Shown here piece by piece: positions 19,526-28,897 of a DNA stretch of 64,000 nt. Position 1 is the stretch's first letter, and each line of letters starts with the position of its first letter. The position numbers and the translations under genes are program-made. Source of the stretch: Candidatus Phycosocius spiralis (GTDB lineage Bacteria > Pseudomonadota > Alphaproteobacteria > Caulobacterales > Aquidulcibacteraceae); the NCBI RefSeq assembly GCF_030158815.1, contig NZ_BPFZ01000001.1:186001-250000 (forward strand). The letters run 5' to 3'. Below the pieces are notes generated by a model, which did not search any database, was not told the origin of the DNA, and worked only from the letters and a program-made list of their open reading frames with translations.

Positions 19526-20982
19526 TAACCCCCTCTCGACTGGGGATTAGCGTGCTGGCTTGATTTGTTATTGCTTTCGCGACCAAGCTTTGTATTCATA
19601 GGTTTAATGGGCTGACCGTCACGTAAGCCAACTAAACCTTCGGTTATAACTAAGGTACCAGGTGCTAAACCATTGATAATTTCAGCAAAACCGTCACGAC
19701 GGGTGCCTATCGAAACCGGCACGCGCATGGCCTTTTGCCCGCCCTTGCCATCGCTGACCGCGATAAAAACAAAGCTGGCATTGCCGTCTTCGACCAGGGC
19801 TACTTCGGGGACTGCAGGCCGGTTACGAACAGGTGCCATCACGTCCACACTCATCAACATACCTGGGCGCAGATTGCCCTCGGGATTGGGAATATAAGCA
19901 CGTGCGCGAATAGTGCGAGTGTGTGGGTCAATGCGGGTGTCTACAAAGCGTACAGTGGCGCGATAAAGTTGGTTGGGTAACGCTGTTGAGCGTATAGCAA
20001 TTTGCGTGCCCACTTGCAGGGCACCTAATCGGGTTTCTGGAACATCAAAATCAACTTTGATCTGAGAGATATCATCCAAGGTCGCCAAGACTTCCCCCGG
20101 GCGAGCCAATTGACCCGGACTAATTGTGCGAAGTCCGATCCGACCTGAAAATGGGGCGCGAATGGTGCGGTCTTCAAGGCGTGATTCCATCGATGTTGAG
20201 CGGTTAGAGACACTTTGCGCCCGTTTTGAAAGTGCATCTGCACGCCTTTTTTGGGTTTTTATCCGATCAAGTGCACCTTCAGCGCGTTCTTTAGCTACCC
20301 AAAGCTGCGATTGGGCGGCTTGCAGCTGGGTTTGGGCGGAATCAAGCCGGGCTTTAGAAGCAAAGCCACGTTCAGCTAAAGACCTTACCCGATCTAAATT
20401 CAGCTGTGCTTCATTGCGTATCGCTTCTGCTTCAGCAATACCAGCACGGGCAGCTTCAAGGTCACGACTAAACATATTAATTTCATTGTAGGCCGCATCG
20501 GCATCTTGAAACGCAGCAGCCACTTCATTGCGAGCACCCCCAAGGTCTGCGGACTGCTCTGTTCGGGCCAATCTTATCAATACTTCGCCCTTAGTGACAA
20601 ATTGACCACTTTCAAAGTAAACCTTATCGACCACATCTTGAACCTTTGAAGTGACGGTAATGGATTCGTTCGCAAGCGCGGTACCAGGAATGTAAACACG
20701 ATCGGAAAAAATCCGAAGATCTGCTTTGCTCACCACAACATTGGCAGGGCGACCACTCGATTTTGCACCACTACCTTGACCAGGCCCCGTAGCTGCAAAA
20801 GATACTGTTGATTGATTTGATTGAAAAAAATGGGTGATTTCCTTGATGAGGACTAAGCCAAACATTGCAGCAAATATAAACCCTGCCGTAGCTAAAAAGA
20901 AATGTCGCTTTAAAAACACAGACAAAAAATTCACCCCCAAAATGGCTTTCGTCAAGAACACAATTTGCGTTGCCAGTACCAT
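19525..20982 (-). CDS. RND efflux pump, periplasmic membrane-fusion protein
   Basis: 485 residues. An N-terminal membrane anchor (HFFLATAGFIFAAMFGLVLI) is followed by a variable linker and a biotinyl-lipoyl half-motif (VVDKVYFESGQFVTKGEVLI). Next is a coiled-coil hairpin rich in Ala, Glu, Arg and Gln (about residues 150-270). The second lipoyl half and beta-barrel (DRTIRAPFSGRIGLRTISPG) lead into a membrane-proximal domain (GMLMSVDVMAP). It links the inner-membrane pump to an outer-membrane channel. The start is uncertain, as an internal one nearer the anchor is possible. No local regulator gene is visible. Confidence 0.93.
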   Translation of the reverse strand: MVLATQIVFLTKAILGVNFLSVFLKRHFFLATAGFIFAAMFGLVLIKEITHFFQSNQSTVSFAATGPGQGSGAKSSGRPANVVVSKADLRIFSDRVYIPGTALANESITVTSKVQDVVDKVYFESGQFVTKGEVLIRLARTEQSADLGGARNEVAAAFQDADAAYNEINMFSRDLEAARAGIAEAEAIRNEAQLNLDRVRSLAERGFASKARLDSAQTQLQAAQSQLWVAKERAEGALDRIKTQKRRADALSKRAQSVSNRSTSMESRLEDRTIRAPFSGRIGLRTISPGQLARPGEVLATLDDISQIKVDFDVPETRLGALQVGTQIAIRSTALPNQLYRATVRFVDTRIDPHTRTIRARAYIPNPEGNLRPGMLMSVDVMAPVRNRPAVPEVALVEDGNASFVFIAVSDGKGGQKAMRVPVSIGTRRDGFAEIINGLAPGTLVITEGLVGLRDGQPIKPMNTKLGRESNNKSSQHANPQSRGG

Positions 20983-21048
20983 AGCCCGCTTAGGCTTGAT
21001 TTGTCAGTCTTTTCCTTTTGGTTTACCAACTTGATTTTGAATCCGAGG

Positions 21049-21732
21049 CTAAAACACACGCCAAAGCCCCAAGATAAGTCCCTGATCGGTGTTTATTTTT
21101 TCTTCACCTAACGATGTACGCCAGCCAATTTCTAGCCTGGTTGCCCCAAAAAGAGGGGAAACATAGCTCATTTGCGAGCGGGTCAAGGGCAAAGCACAAC
21201 CATTGCCATCGCCAAAGATTTTTACAATCAGCATATCGCCTTTAGGTAACTTAACACCACCGGTAGCGTCATAGCGTATTCCTCGTGAAATGCCGCATGT
21301 TCTCCCAGCAACTTCACCATTCAGCCAACCCCAATGTCCTAAATTCTTGCCTAGAGCGAAACGTGTCTCAATGCCGATCTCGCTGGTTTTTGACCCCACG
21401 GAAGTAGGAATCGTAAAGGTACTAATCTGATAGGATAAAGCGAAGCTATGCCCCCGATAAAAATTTCGGCGAAGGCCCACTAAAACCTCATCAACCGACC
21501 ATTGAGAAGAAACGGCTTGAACACCCTGGCTGATAGAAGGAGCTCCAACCAACGCCAACTCATGCCCTAAGCCGACTTCGCCATAAAGTTCCAGCGAATA
21601 ACCCCTCGGTGTTTGATCCTTGTTTAGACTAACAGCGTTGATGATCACTGCGCCGTCACCACGTTTACCAACCCAAGCACCCCCATGAGCTTGGCCGCCA
21701 GCTGCTAGAGCCAAACTGCTGAACAACAGCAT
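21049..21732 (-). CDS. Exported protein of unknown function, probable outer-membrane barrel
   Basis: 227 residues. A short signal-like start (MLLFSSLALAAGGQA) is followed by many amphipathic strands with aromatic ends (GYSLELYGEVGLGHELALVG, HSFALSYQISTF, TRLEIGWRTSLG) and a C-terminal GLWRVF. A C-terminal Phe is typical of outer-membrane barrels. Two Cys (RTCGIS and GNGCAL) could form a disulfide. The start lies 18 bases after the stop of the aldolase-like gene, so it may be translated by coupling. The signal lacks basic residues, so the true start may differ. I do not recognise a family. Confidence 0.65.
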   Translation of the reverse strand: MLLFSSLALAAGGQAHGGAWVGKRGDGAVIINAVSLNKDQTPRGYSLELYGEVGLGHELALVGAPSISQGVQAVSSQWSVDEVLVGLRRNFYRGHSFALSYQISTFTIPTSVGSKTSEIGIETRFALGKNLGHWGWLNGEVAGRTCGISRGIRYDATGGVKLPKGDMLIVKIFGDGNGCALPLTRSQMSYVSPLFGATRLEIGWRTSLGEEKINTDQGLILGLWRVF

Positions 21733-21749
21733 ATGTGTCCAATGCAGAC

Positions 21750-22607
21750 TTATGTATTGAAACCAGGAGATTGACGGACAACCTTACGAAGTAAACCGGG
21801 CCACGCCAACAAACCACCCAGAGCTTGTGTGAAGGCGGGTTTTACTTGTTCACCCACCCTTTGCTCCATATGCTTATCACAGGTTAGTAGCCCACCTCCA
21901 GATTGTGCGAGAACCTGCATCTTGCAGGCCCGCTCAAGATAATACATGCGCATGAATGCACTGGCCGCAGACTCACCCAAAGTTAACGTACCGTGATTAC
22001 GTAAGAGCATAAAATGGTGTTTTCCTAAGTCTTTTACTAATCGCTCCCTCTCATCTAAATCCAAGGCCACCCCTTCATAATCATGGTAGGCAAGATCATC
22101 GGTACATGCCATTGCGGTCTGCGAAATTGGCAATAAACCGCCCTGTTGTGCACTGACGCCAACCCCAGCATCACTATGACAATGGATCACGCATTGCGCA
22201 TCCTCGCGCGATGCGTGGATGGCCGAATGAATGGTGAAGCCCGCTGGATTGATGAAATAAGGAGTTGGATCAACGATATTTCCATCCAAATCGACCTTAA
22301 CCAAAGAGGAAGCTGTAATCTCATCAAACAAGAAACCATAAGGATTGATGAGGAAATGGTGGCTTGGTCCCGGTATCCGCAAGCTGATATGGGTAAAAAT
22401 CATATCGTCCCAACCATAGAGCGCAATCAAGCGATAAAGGGCTGCACAATCAACCCGTGCACGCCACTCCACATCGTCAACCCGCTCACCATAAATAGAT
22501 GTGACGCTTGCCATCAAGCCAGACAATCTAGGTGCAGCCCCATTAGGAAGTGCAGAGCCATGAGCTTGAGACGCTTTGTCAGAAAGGGGATTAGTCTGGA
22601 TATTCAT
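21750..22607 (-). CDS. Class II aldolase/adducin-like protein
   Basis: 285 residues from the ATG at 22607, chosen because GGAG lies six bases upstream. ATGs at 22613, 22619 and 22667 are also in frame. The zinc-site motifs of the fuculose-phosphate aldolase family are present: HSAIHASREDAQCVIHCHSD (two His) and the downstream LRNHGTLTLG. Other family segments are FTHISLRIP and FLINPYGFLFDEITASSL. Adducin-like members in alphaproteobacteria rarely have a proven substrate, so the reaction is unknown. The gene is followed closely by the unknown exported protein. Confidence 0.85.
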   Translation of the reverse strand: MNIQTNPLSDKASQAHGSALPNGAAPRLSGLMASVTSIYGERVDDVEWRARVDCAALYRLIALYGWDDMIFTHISLRIPGPSHHFLINPYGFLFDEITASSLVKVDLDGNIVDPTPYFINPAGFTIHSAIHASREDAQCVIHCHSDAGVGVSAQQGGLLPISQTAMACTDDLAYHDYEGVALDLDERERLVKDLGKHHFMLLRNHGTLTLGESAASAFMRMYYLERACKMQVLAQSGGGLLTCDKHMEQRVGEQVKPAFTQALGGLLAWPGLLRKVVRQSPGFNT

Positions 22608-22745
22608 CTTCATCTCCATCTGAAACCAAGTGTAAGCAAGTCTCTCTCTTTCCAAGACTAAGGTCAAGTTGATTTAGAAAACCGTATCAAAACAGTGACT
22701 TTTATTTTACTTTCTGTAAACCAAATCAAATTTATTTTGCGAGAA

Positions 22746-23837
22746 ATGAACCAGTTAGTTTCCCATCATCCCCTTGTTGCACTTGCTGAAAACGATTCAC
22801 GCGAAGCGCGCGAGGCTTTGGTTGCAGCAACAGCGGAACAATTTTTGGATGAAGGAAACACGGCAACCCTTATGGAGCGAACGCTTTTTTCGGATATATT
22901 GGTGAAACTCTATGGTTTCGCCCGTCAAGAAGTACGCCTTAAGCTTTCGGCTGCCCTTGCGATGGCAGATTGGGCACCAGTTGATTTGCTGCGTGAGTTA
23001 GCACTCGACGCGTTTGAGATTGCACAGCCTGTGATTTCTTTTTGTGCATTGCTAAATGATGATATTCTAATCGAAGTGGTGCGGGCTTGTGGATTTGATC
23101 ATCGCATGTGCGTGGCTGAGCGAGCCTGTATTGGGGAGCGCGTCTGTCAATGTCTTATTGATACTGGCGATAAGATGATCATGTCGGCTTTGACTAAAAA
23201 CATGACAGCGCGTCTTTCACTGGTTGATTTTCACCGCACCATGGAAGCACTCGTGGATTTGCCTGAGACCTTGGATGCTTTTGTCGCGCGTCACGATTTA
23301 CCACCCAGCTTAGTAGCTGCGGCTTTTGCGATAGCGGGGGCGAAGGCCCGTGCCACTATCCTTGCGCGGGTCAATCCTAAAATCAGCAAATTGTTGCAAG
23401 AAGTTATTGGTGAGGCAACGGCTGATGCCGCGAAAGAAGCCTCCCAACGTCTATTTCAGAAACCCCTACCGAAACAGGCAGTAGACGCAGTGCGAACTGC
23501 TTCGCAGAAACTCAATGTGAAACCAACGCCAGGTGTGTTGGTTGCCGCACTGATGCGTGGAGAGCGCGAACATTTCGTGCGTGGAATCGCATCGATCTTA
23601 GACCTCCCATTAAAAGGGGTCGGCGCTAAATTATCAGGTGCTGATATAGAAAGTCTTGCCCTGGCAACGCGTGCGGCTCAGTTTAATTCTTCAATTGTGC
23701 GCACGATTTATGAAACCTTGGACACACGATCCATACCTTGGTCGATCAATGATGATCGAACGGTCGCTTTGGTTTGGATGCGCTGCTCGCCTGCTGCCGC
23801 CCGCATCGCGTTTGCTAAAGATATGGCAAACGAGTAA
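22746..23837 (+). CDS. DUF2336 domain protein (copy 1)
   Basis: 363 residues from ATG 22746, though an upstream in-frame ATG at 22695 exists. It is an all-helical protein with HEAT-like repeats characteristic of DUF2336: VSHHPLVALAENDSREAREA, then ALAMADWAPVDLLRELALDA, then VISFCALLNDDILIEVVRAC. It has an Ala/Lys-rich middle and ends in RTVALVWMRCSPAAARIAF. DUF2336 is largely restricted to alphaproteobacteria and is often encoded beside signalling genes. Its biochemical role is not established. No transmembrane segment. NAD kinase follows 58 bases later and a divergent paralogue lies at 26562-27713. Confidence 0.85.
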   Translation: MNQLVSHHPLVALAENDSREAREALVAATAEQFLDEGNTATLMERTLFSDILVKLYGFARQEVRLKLSAALAMADWAPVDLLRELALDAFEIAQPVISFCALLNDDILIEVVRACGFDHRMCVAERACIGERVCQCLIDTGDKMIMSALTKNMTARLSLVDFHRTMEALVDLPETLDAFVARHDLPPSLVAAAFAIAGAKARATILARVNPKISKLLQEVIGEATADAAKEASQRLFQKPLPKQAVDAVRTASQKLNVKPTPGVLVAALMRGEREHFVRGIASILDLPLKGVGAKLSGADIESLALATRAAQFNSSIVRTIYETLDTRSIPWSINDDRTVALVWMRCSPAAARIAFAKDMANE

Positions 23838-23895
23838 AACTGAGTTTAAACAGCTGGTTTCGCGTAAAGCAGCGCAATTTGGTTGGAGCGGGTCG

Positions 23896-24678
23896 ATGAA
23901 GTCTGCGCCTAGACATCCTGAACGCATTGCATTTGTTGCGAGCTCAAAGCCAGAAGCCCATCAAGCGATGAAGTTTTTGCGCCGTCGATATGGTATTATT
24001 GACGAAAGCGATGCCGATGTGATTGTGGCTTTGGGTGGTGATGGCCTGATGCTGGAGACTTTACGTCGCCATATGGAAGACGGAATCCCCGTCTTTGGCC
24101 TCAATCAAGGTACGGTTGGATTTTTGATGAATGAGTATAAAGAAGCTGATCTACCAGATCGCATTGCGGCTGCAAAAGCTTCTGTCATTCACCCATTATT
24201 GATGACATCTCACCAAATCAACGGTCAAATCCACCAACAAGTCGCAATCAATGAAGTGTCGCTGTTGCGTCAAACCCACCAAACCGCGCGCTTACGCATT
24301 TTTGTTGACGAAGCAGAGCGGCTGCGTGAAATCATTTGTGATGGCGTTATGGTGGCTACACCAGCAGGAAGCACGGCCTATAATTTGTCTGCCCATGGCC
24401 CGATTTTGCCGCTTGGATGTGGATTATTAGCCTTGACACCAATCAGTGTGTTTAGGCCCCGTCGTTGGCGCGGGGCATTATTACGCCATGAATCAGAAGT
24501 GATGTTTGAAGTTCTTGACCCAGATCTTCGCCCCGTAGCCGTTTCTGCCGATAGTCAAGAGGTTCGCAATGTTTCACAGGTACGCATCAAAGAAGACCGC
24601 ACCCGCAGTATGGTCATGCTGTTTGATCCTGATCGTTCGTTAGATGAGCGCATCTTGGCTGAACAATTTGCACAATAA
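23896..24678 (+). CDS. nadK: NAD kinase
   Basis: 260 residues from ATG 23896. It phosphorylates NAD to NADP. Signature motifs are DVIVALGGDGLMLETLRRH (the GGDG catalytic loop), GLNQGTVGFLMNEY, INEVSLLRQT and the TPAGSTAYNLSAHGPI loop, all intact. The length fits the short alphaproteobacterial form. The reading frame stays open upstream into copy 1 of DUF2336 but has no NadK homology there. It is the second gene of a plus-strand group with DUF2336. Confidence 0.95.
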   Translation: MKSAPRHPERIAFVASSKPEAHQAMKFLRRRYGIIDESDADVIVALGGDGLMLETLRRHMEDGIPVFGLNQGTVGFLMNEYKEADLPDRIAAAKASVIHPLLMTSHQINGQIHQQVAINEVSLLRQTHQTARLRIFVDEAERLREIICDGVMVATPAGSTAYNLSAHGPILPLGCGLLALTPISVFRPRRWRGALLRHESEVMFEVLDPDLRPVAVSADSQEVRNVSQVRIKEDRTRSMVMLFDPDRSLDERILAEQFAQ

Positions 24679-24766
24679 TCAAAGGATAGAGCAGAGAATG
24701 AAAATCTGATATTCACACTATGCATGAATTTAGATATTTAAAAAACAAAATTTTTAGCCTTTTAGT

Positions 24767-24790
24767 CTAGGTATTTGTGTCAATACCTAG
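24767..24790. promoter_or_regulatory. Perfect inverted repeat CTAGGTATT-N6-AATACCTAG
   Basis: Nine-bp perfect arms (24767-24775 and 24782-24790) lie about 87 bases upstream of the HPt gene and 89 bases after nadK. No U-run follows, so an operator is more likely than a terminator. The regulator is unknown. Confidence 0.4.
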
Positions 24791-24876
24791 GTGGATGATC
24801 ACACCACGTCCCGAGTGACCAGCCTTCATGGAATATTAAAATCTGTCAATTACCATAGGTTTAGTTGGAGTAGGTG

Positions 24877-25368
24877 ATGCCACAGCAAGATGAACAGGTT
24901 GAATATATTTCGCCACCTAATCGATTAAAGGCCAAACTCGGCAATCGGATTGGAAGTTTTGATGCTGCTGCTATAGCACGGGCAGAAGCGGCTATCGCCT
25001 CGATGTCACATCAATTTGCAGGCTGGCTGGATGAGGAATTGGTCAAGCTTGAGGCCGCCCATAAATTGGTGAATGCAGACGGGGCTGGAGAAGAAGAACT
25101 AGAAGATTTTTACCGCCGTTCGCATGATCTCAAGGGGCTTGGGACTACCTATGGATTCCCGATTGTTTCGCAGTTTGCAGCATCCTTATGTAAATTGATC
25201 GACAGCCCCGAAGCGCGGGCTAAAGCGCCAAAGAAAATACTTGATGCCCATGTCAGTGCCATTGTTGCTGCCGTCAAACAAGGCATTCATGATAGCAATC
25301 ACCCAATTGGGAAAGCGCTTCTAGTTGAGCTTCAGTCCCAAGTTGATCTTTACGCCTCAAGTGCGTAA
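24877..25368 (+). CDS. Histidine phosphotransfer (HPt) domain protein
   Basis: 163 residues from ATG 24877, with GGAG six bases upstream. A GTG just before is less likely. It is a stand-alone HPt four-helix protein. The phosphoacceptor His is in YRRSHDLKGLGTTYGF (H-D-L-K-G), and QFAASLCKLID follows as the partner helix. Such proteins relay phosphate between hybrid kinases and response regulators. No kinase or receiver gene is adjacent. The nearest receiver protein is at 46052. The N-terminus has 20 polar residues (YISPPNRLKAKLG). Confidence 0.85.
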   Translation: MPQQDEQVEYISPPNRLKAKLGNRIGSFDAAAIARAEAAIASMSHQFAGWLDEELVKLEAAHKLVNADGAGEEELEDFYRRSHDLKGLGTTYGFPIVSQFAASLCKLIDSPEARAKAPKKILDAHVSAIVAAVKQGIHDSNHPIGKALLVELQSQVDLYASSA

Positions 25369-25529
25369 ATCTTTGCCCCATCTGACAATATATGTCCAAT
25401 TCGAATTGGTTTTTCAATTCGGTTAATACAAACTCTCAAATCTCCTGCATCGAGCTGACAAGGCTTTAAGTTTGCGATGTTACCCATCTTGCTGAAATAG
25501 ATGATGCACGTCAAAGCAGGATTGAAGAC

Positions 25530-26528
25530 ATGGATTTGAATGTCACCCCTTTTGGGTCGATAGAACCGGCGTTTGCCGAGGTTAATGCCAAGCATAACAA
25601 CAAGGGTTTCTCCACGATTGATATCGGTTTTCAGCCGCAAATAGAATTTGGGTCAAAGGCCATTGTTGCATTTGAGGCCATCGGCCACTGGGGTCTTGTT
25701 TTGGCGGACTGGCTTCATCCACCCTGTGGTCATGCGGGGCAAACGCAAGCTGCATTAGCGCGTGTCATCACCCTCGCAGAGGCGACCCACGGTGCGCGCG
25801 CTGCCTGTGCTTGGCGGACTTCGGGATTTAACATTGATGTATGGATCAAACTACGGGCCTGCGATGTTTTAAACCCTCAATTTTCCTACACATTAATAGC
25901 CTCTGTCTTGCAAGCGCAGGCCGAGCCGGATTGGTTGGTCCTTGAAATGGACGAGCAGGACTTAGTAGCAGCTGGGGAAGTTGCGTTGGGTTCACTTGAA
26001 GTGTTGTCTGGCCTTGGGTTTAAGATTGCACTTGCCGCTCAGGGGGCACCCATCATGGCATTTGATAAGCGGATACGGGCCTTGTTTAGCCACCTGAAAT
26101 ATGAAGGTCTCACGGCTTTAGGGTTCGCACACACGCCAGATAGTCCAGCTGCCCGAGCTTTCACCCGCCGAATGCAAGCCGCAGAAGCAGTTGGCTTACC
26201 AATGGTTGCTACGGGCATGGTATCAAGGCAGAAAAAATCATTATATCGCCAATTTGGCTTTACGCGTTATCAACCTAGCTATGCCAGCCAAACTCTAGCT
26301 TTTGATAAAGCAACCAAGCGCTTAATGGATCAAAAAACCAACACAACACATAAAACGACGCCCTTTATACCTCCAAATTGGTCAGGCAAAATCAATGCCC
26401 ATTGGCTTAGGGATGTGATAAGTCATGATTTACAACAAACTCATCAATCCAAGTACCACCCGAAGTCCCACCCGAACAACCAAAAAGATCTAGTCCTTCT
26501 TAGACGAATAGCAGAGCGGGCGGTATAA
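25530..26528 (+). CDS. Degenerate EAL-domain protein, probably not a c-di-GMP phosphodiesterase
   Basis: 332 residues with the EAL TIM-barrel pattern: FQPQIEFGSKAIVAFEAIGHW matches the FQPIV...GFEALLRW start, and WLVLEMDEQDL matches the LELTES strand. Key catalytic residues are missing. The DDFG-T-G segment reads ALAAQGAP, so both metal-binding Asp are gone. The Asn of the V-N-L-S strand is Trp (FNIDVWIKLRA), and the D-x-x-K strand reads FSHLKYEG. The EAL triplet itself is EAI. It therefore probably binds a ligand or partner rather than cleaving c-di-GMP. The tail of 70 residues is low-complexity (Thr, His, Pro, Lys). It lies between the HPt gene and a convergent DUF2336 gene. Confidence 0.75.
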   Translation: MDLNVTPFGSIEPAFAEVNAKHNNKGFSTIDIGFQPQIEFGSKAIVAFEAIGHWGLVLADWLHPPCGHAGQTQAALARVITLAEATHGARAACAWRTSGFNIDVWIKLRACDVLNPQFSYTLIASVLQAQAEPDWLVLEMDEQDLVAAGEVALGSLEVLSGLGFKIALAAQGAPIMAFDKRIRALFSHLKYEGLTALGFAHTPDSPAARAFTRRMQAAEAVGLPMVATGMVSRQKKSLYRQFGFTRYQPSYASQTLAFDKATKRLMDQKTNTTHKTTPFIPPNWSGKINAHWLRDVISHDLQQTHQSKYHPKSHPNNQKDLVLLRRIAERAV

Positions 26529-26561
26529 GGATTAAACGCTTTAATCATAATGAAACCAAGC

Positions 26562-27713
26562 CTAACCCACTGCCCTTCGCGGTTGGAGACTATGGTCTGG
26601 AACATAGTCGAGCTTTTCAAGTAGATAGGTTAAGTCTTCAGCAGGTATGGATTGAAAACGCGTTAACACCCTCTCAATCATCAGCTTTTTAAAGCGGGAC
26701 TGATCGTTCGTGCTGCCTGTAAACTCGCTATCATGGAGAACATCAATCGCTGCCCTGAATGCCGGATAAAGACTTGCAGGGAAATGGGCGCGCTCAAAAA
26801 GAGCACGAAGTCCGATGGTCCCGCCATCATGCACTAAAAGCCAAGCCTTATTATGTGGCACTGCGGCCAATTCTGCAAAAGCATATTCAACCAAACGGAC
26901 TTCACCCTGACATAGAGCCCGTAAAACAAAACTAGGTGTCAAACGACCATTGAGATGTAATTGCTGGACATAGCGGGGTAAATTGGATTGCAATCCTGCT
27001 TGGGCAATCAAATCAACGCCGCTGCGTTCACGTGTGTCATTAGCCAAATCGATCGCCAATTGTGGTGGCACCGCGTGATGCTCTACCAACCGGTCAAAAA
27101 GCTCTCCGGTTAGGAGAGCAGCTAGCTTTTCGGCTACCAATATAGGCAAGACCGGACGTTCAACCACAGCCTCCAACAAAGAGACCATATCTGGAAAACG
27201 TTCAATCGCGCAAATCAACCCACTTTCGTTAAAGCTTGCTTGCGTATTCCGCAGTGCCTCAATGATCGCACCATTGATCCCAAAACGGCATAGTGCGGTG
27301 GTCACAACAGGGGATAAATGGGCGCGGCGTGCGATCGCAAATTGACGTGCCGGTTCAGCGGATTCTAAAATCTCGGCCAAATCCTCATCCGTTAAGGAAG
27401 GCGATGATTCAAGAACCGGGATCGCTATCGAATCAAGGTCGCGGGCTAATCGATTAGCGATTGAAGAAGGTAACATAGGCGATGCCTTGAGTGTTACAGC
27501 CAAAGCACGTCGTACCCGTTCAGCCGCGCCTGCGACCACAATATGTAAAATCTGTTCAGCAAAGATACGCTCTTGCGGTGTCAAAACCACTTTTTCAATG
27601 CGGCGGCATAATCGATAGCACCCTAAAGCGCGATCTTCATCGGTTTCCCCTTTGAGCAAAGCGCGAATATCGTCTTCACTCAAATGAATTCTTAGCGTGC
27701 TGACGCTCATCAA
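26562..27713 (-). CDS. DUF2336 domain protein (copy 2)
   Basis: 383 residues of the same helical family as the protein at 22746-23837, with clear DUF2336 segments: DEDRALGCYRLCRRIEKVVL, FAEQILHIVVAGAAERVRRA, IAIPVLESSPSLTDEDLAEI and FAIARRAHLSPVVTTALCRF. The two copies are distant paralogues. This one converges on the EAL-like gene. Function unknown. Confidence 0.85.
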   Translation of the reverse strand: MMSVSTLRIHLSEDDIRALLKGETDEDRALGCYRLCRRIEKVVLTPQERIFAEQILHIVVAGAAERVRRALAVTLKASPMLPSSIANRLARDLDSIAIPVLESSPSLTDEDLAEILESAEPARQFAIARRAHLSPVVTTALCRFGINGAIIEALRNTQASFNESGLICAIERFPDMVSLLEAVVERPVLPILVAEKLAALLTGELFDRLVEHHAVPPQLAIDLANDTRERSGVDLIAQAGLQSNLPRYVQQLHLNGRLTPSFVLRALCQGEVRLVEYAFAELAAVPHNKAWLLVHDGGTIGLRALFERAHFPASLYPAFRAAIDVLHDSEFTGSTNDQSRFKKLMIERVLTRFQSIPAEDLTYLLEKLDYVPDHSLQPRRAVG

Positions 27714-27853
27714 TACATACTCCCAGCATCATATTTGCCTTGATTCGTAATATCTCTAATCTGAAGGCTCACAGTTAATGGCACCTTTACACAGATGGCT
27801 GCTTGGGTTGAAGTGCCTCAATATTCTGTTCATCATTGCGGGGAGACACAGGC

Positions 27854-28897
27854 ATGCTACTCAAAGGTCTCTAAATGATCGAATATGCAACCTATATCGC
27901 GGCACCAAGTGCTGGGGGGTGATGGCGGATTGGGCCGCAGACGTCATTAAGATCGAGCCACCAGGGGGTGACCCAATCCGGCAGTTTTTTGAGACCATTG
28001 GATCAGACATTTCCGATAATCCAGTTTTTGATTTGGACAACCGTGGTAAACTTTCAATCATTATCGACATCACGCAAGAAGATGGCCGTGGGATCGTTCG
28101 AAAACTCGCTACTCAGGCCGACAACTTCATCACCAATGTACACCCGGCCAGTCTGACTAAAGCCGGCCTTGCTTTTGCTCCACTTGCCGGCCTCAATCCA
28201 CGCCTGATTTATGCCAATGTAACGGGCTATGGGCTTGAAGGTCCTGATGTCGACCGAGCGGGATTTGATATCGCAGCCTTTTGGGCACTTTCAAGTTGGG
28301 CCCATTTGACTACACCAAAAGATAGACCCTTTCCATTTTCGCACTGGAGTTGGCGACCATATTTGCTCTATTTCTACGGTGGCTGGCCTGTTGGCAGCCC
28401 TATATGCACGCCAAACCACTGGCAAAGGACGCCAAATAAACACCTCATTGTTGCGCTCAGCGACTTATACATTGGGTTCTGATTTATAGATCCAAATGCG
28501 TTTTGGGCGCATAGGATCCACCCGACCCCGCCATGAACCGATCAATCCATTGGCCAATTTCTATCAATGCCGCGATGGGCGCTGGTTGACGATCGTGCCG
28601 AGGCAGGGCACCAAAGACTGGCATGGATTGTTTCGGGCATTGAGCCTGGAGCATCTGGAACAAGATCGAAGAATTGCAACTACCAAAGCCCGTCGGGAAC
28701 ATGGGCCGCTTTTGGTATCGCTTTTGGATGAGCTATTTGTCAAATCCGAATTTGCCGACATCGCCACGCGGCTGGATTAGATGGAAAAAGTACCAGATCC
28801 TGGTTGCGATACCCAAAAGATTTTAGAAGAAGTAGGTTTAAGTGACGCCGAAATTGCAAGTCTATTTACTAAAAAAACCGTAACCCAACCCCTTTAA
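27854..28897 (+). pseudogene. CaiB/BaiF-type (class III) CoA-transferase, decayed
   Basis: Homology to a CaiB-type CoA-transferase runs through the whole stretch but is broken repeatedly. The start MLLKGL is followed by a TAA at codon 7 and then IEYATYIAAPSAGG. A frameshift follows at the G-run near 27913-27920, leading into VMADWAADVIKIEPPGGDP. A second frameshift near 28335 leads to RTGVGDHICSISTVAGLLAA and ARQTTGKGRQINTSLLRSAT. An in-frame TAG lies near 28487, after LGSDL, and reading resumes at IQMRFGRIG. A TAG at 28778-28780 precedes the C-terminal QKILEEVGLSDAEIASLF, which ends at the TAA at 28895-28897. About 60 residues before that end are deleted. With five lesions, sequencing error is unlikely. 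The 3' end overlaps the SLT gene's end by four bases. Confidence 0.85.
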
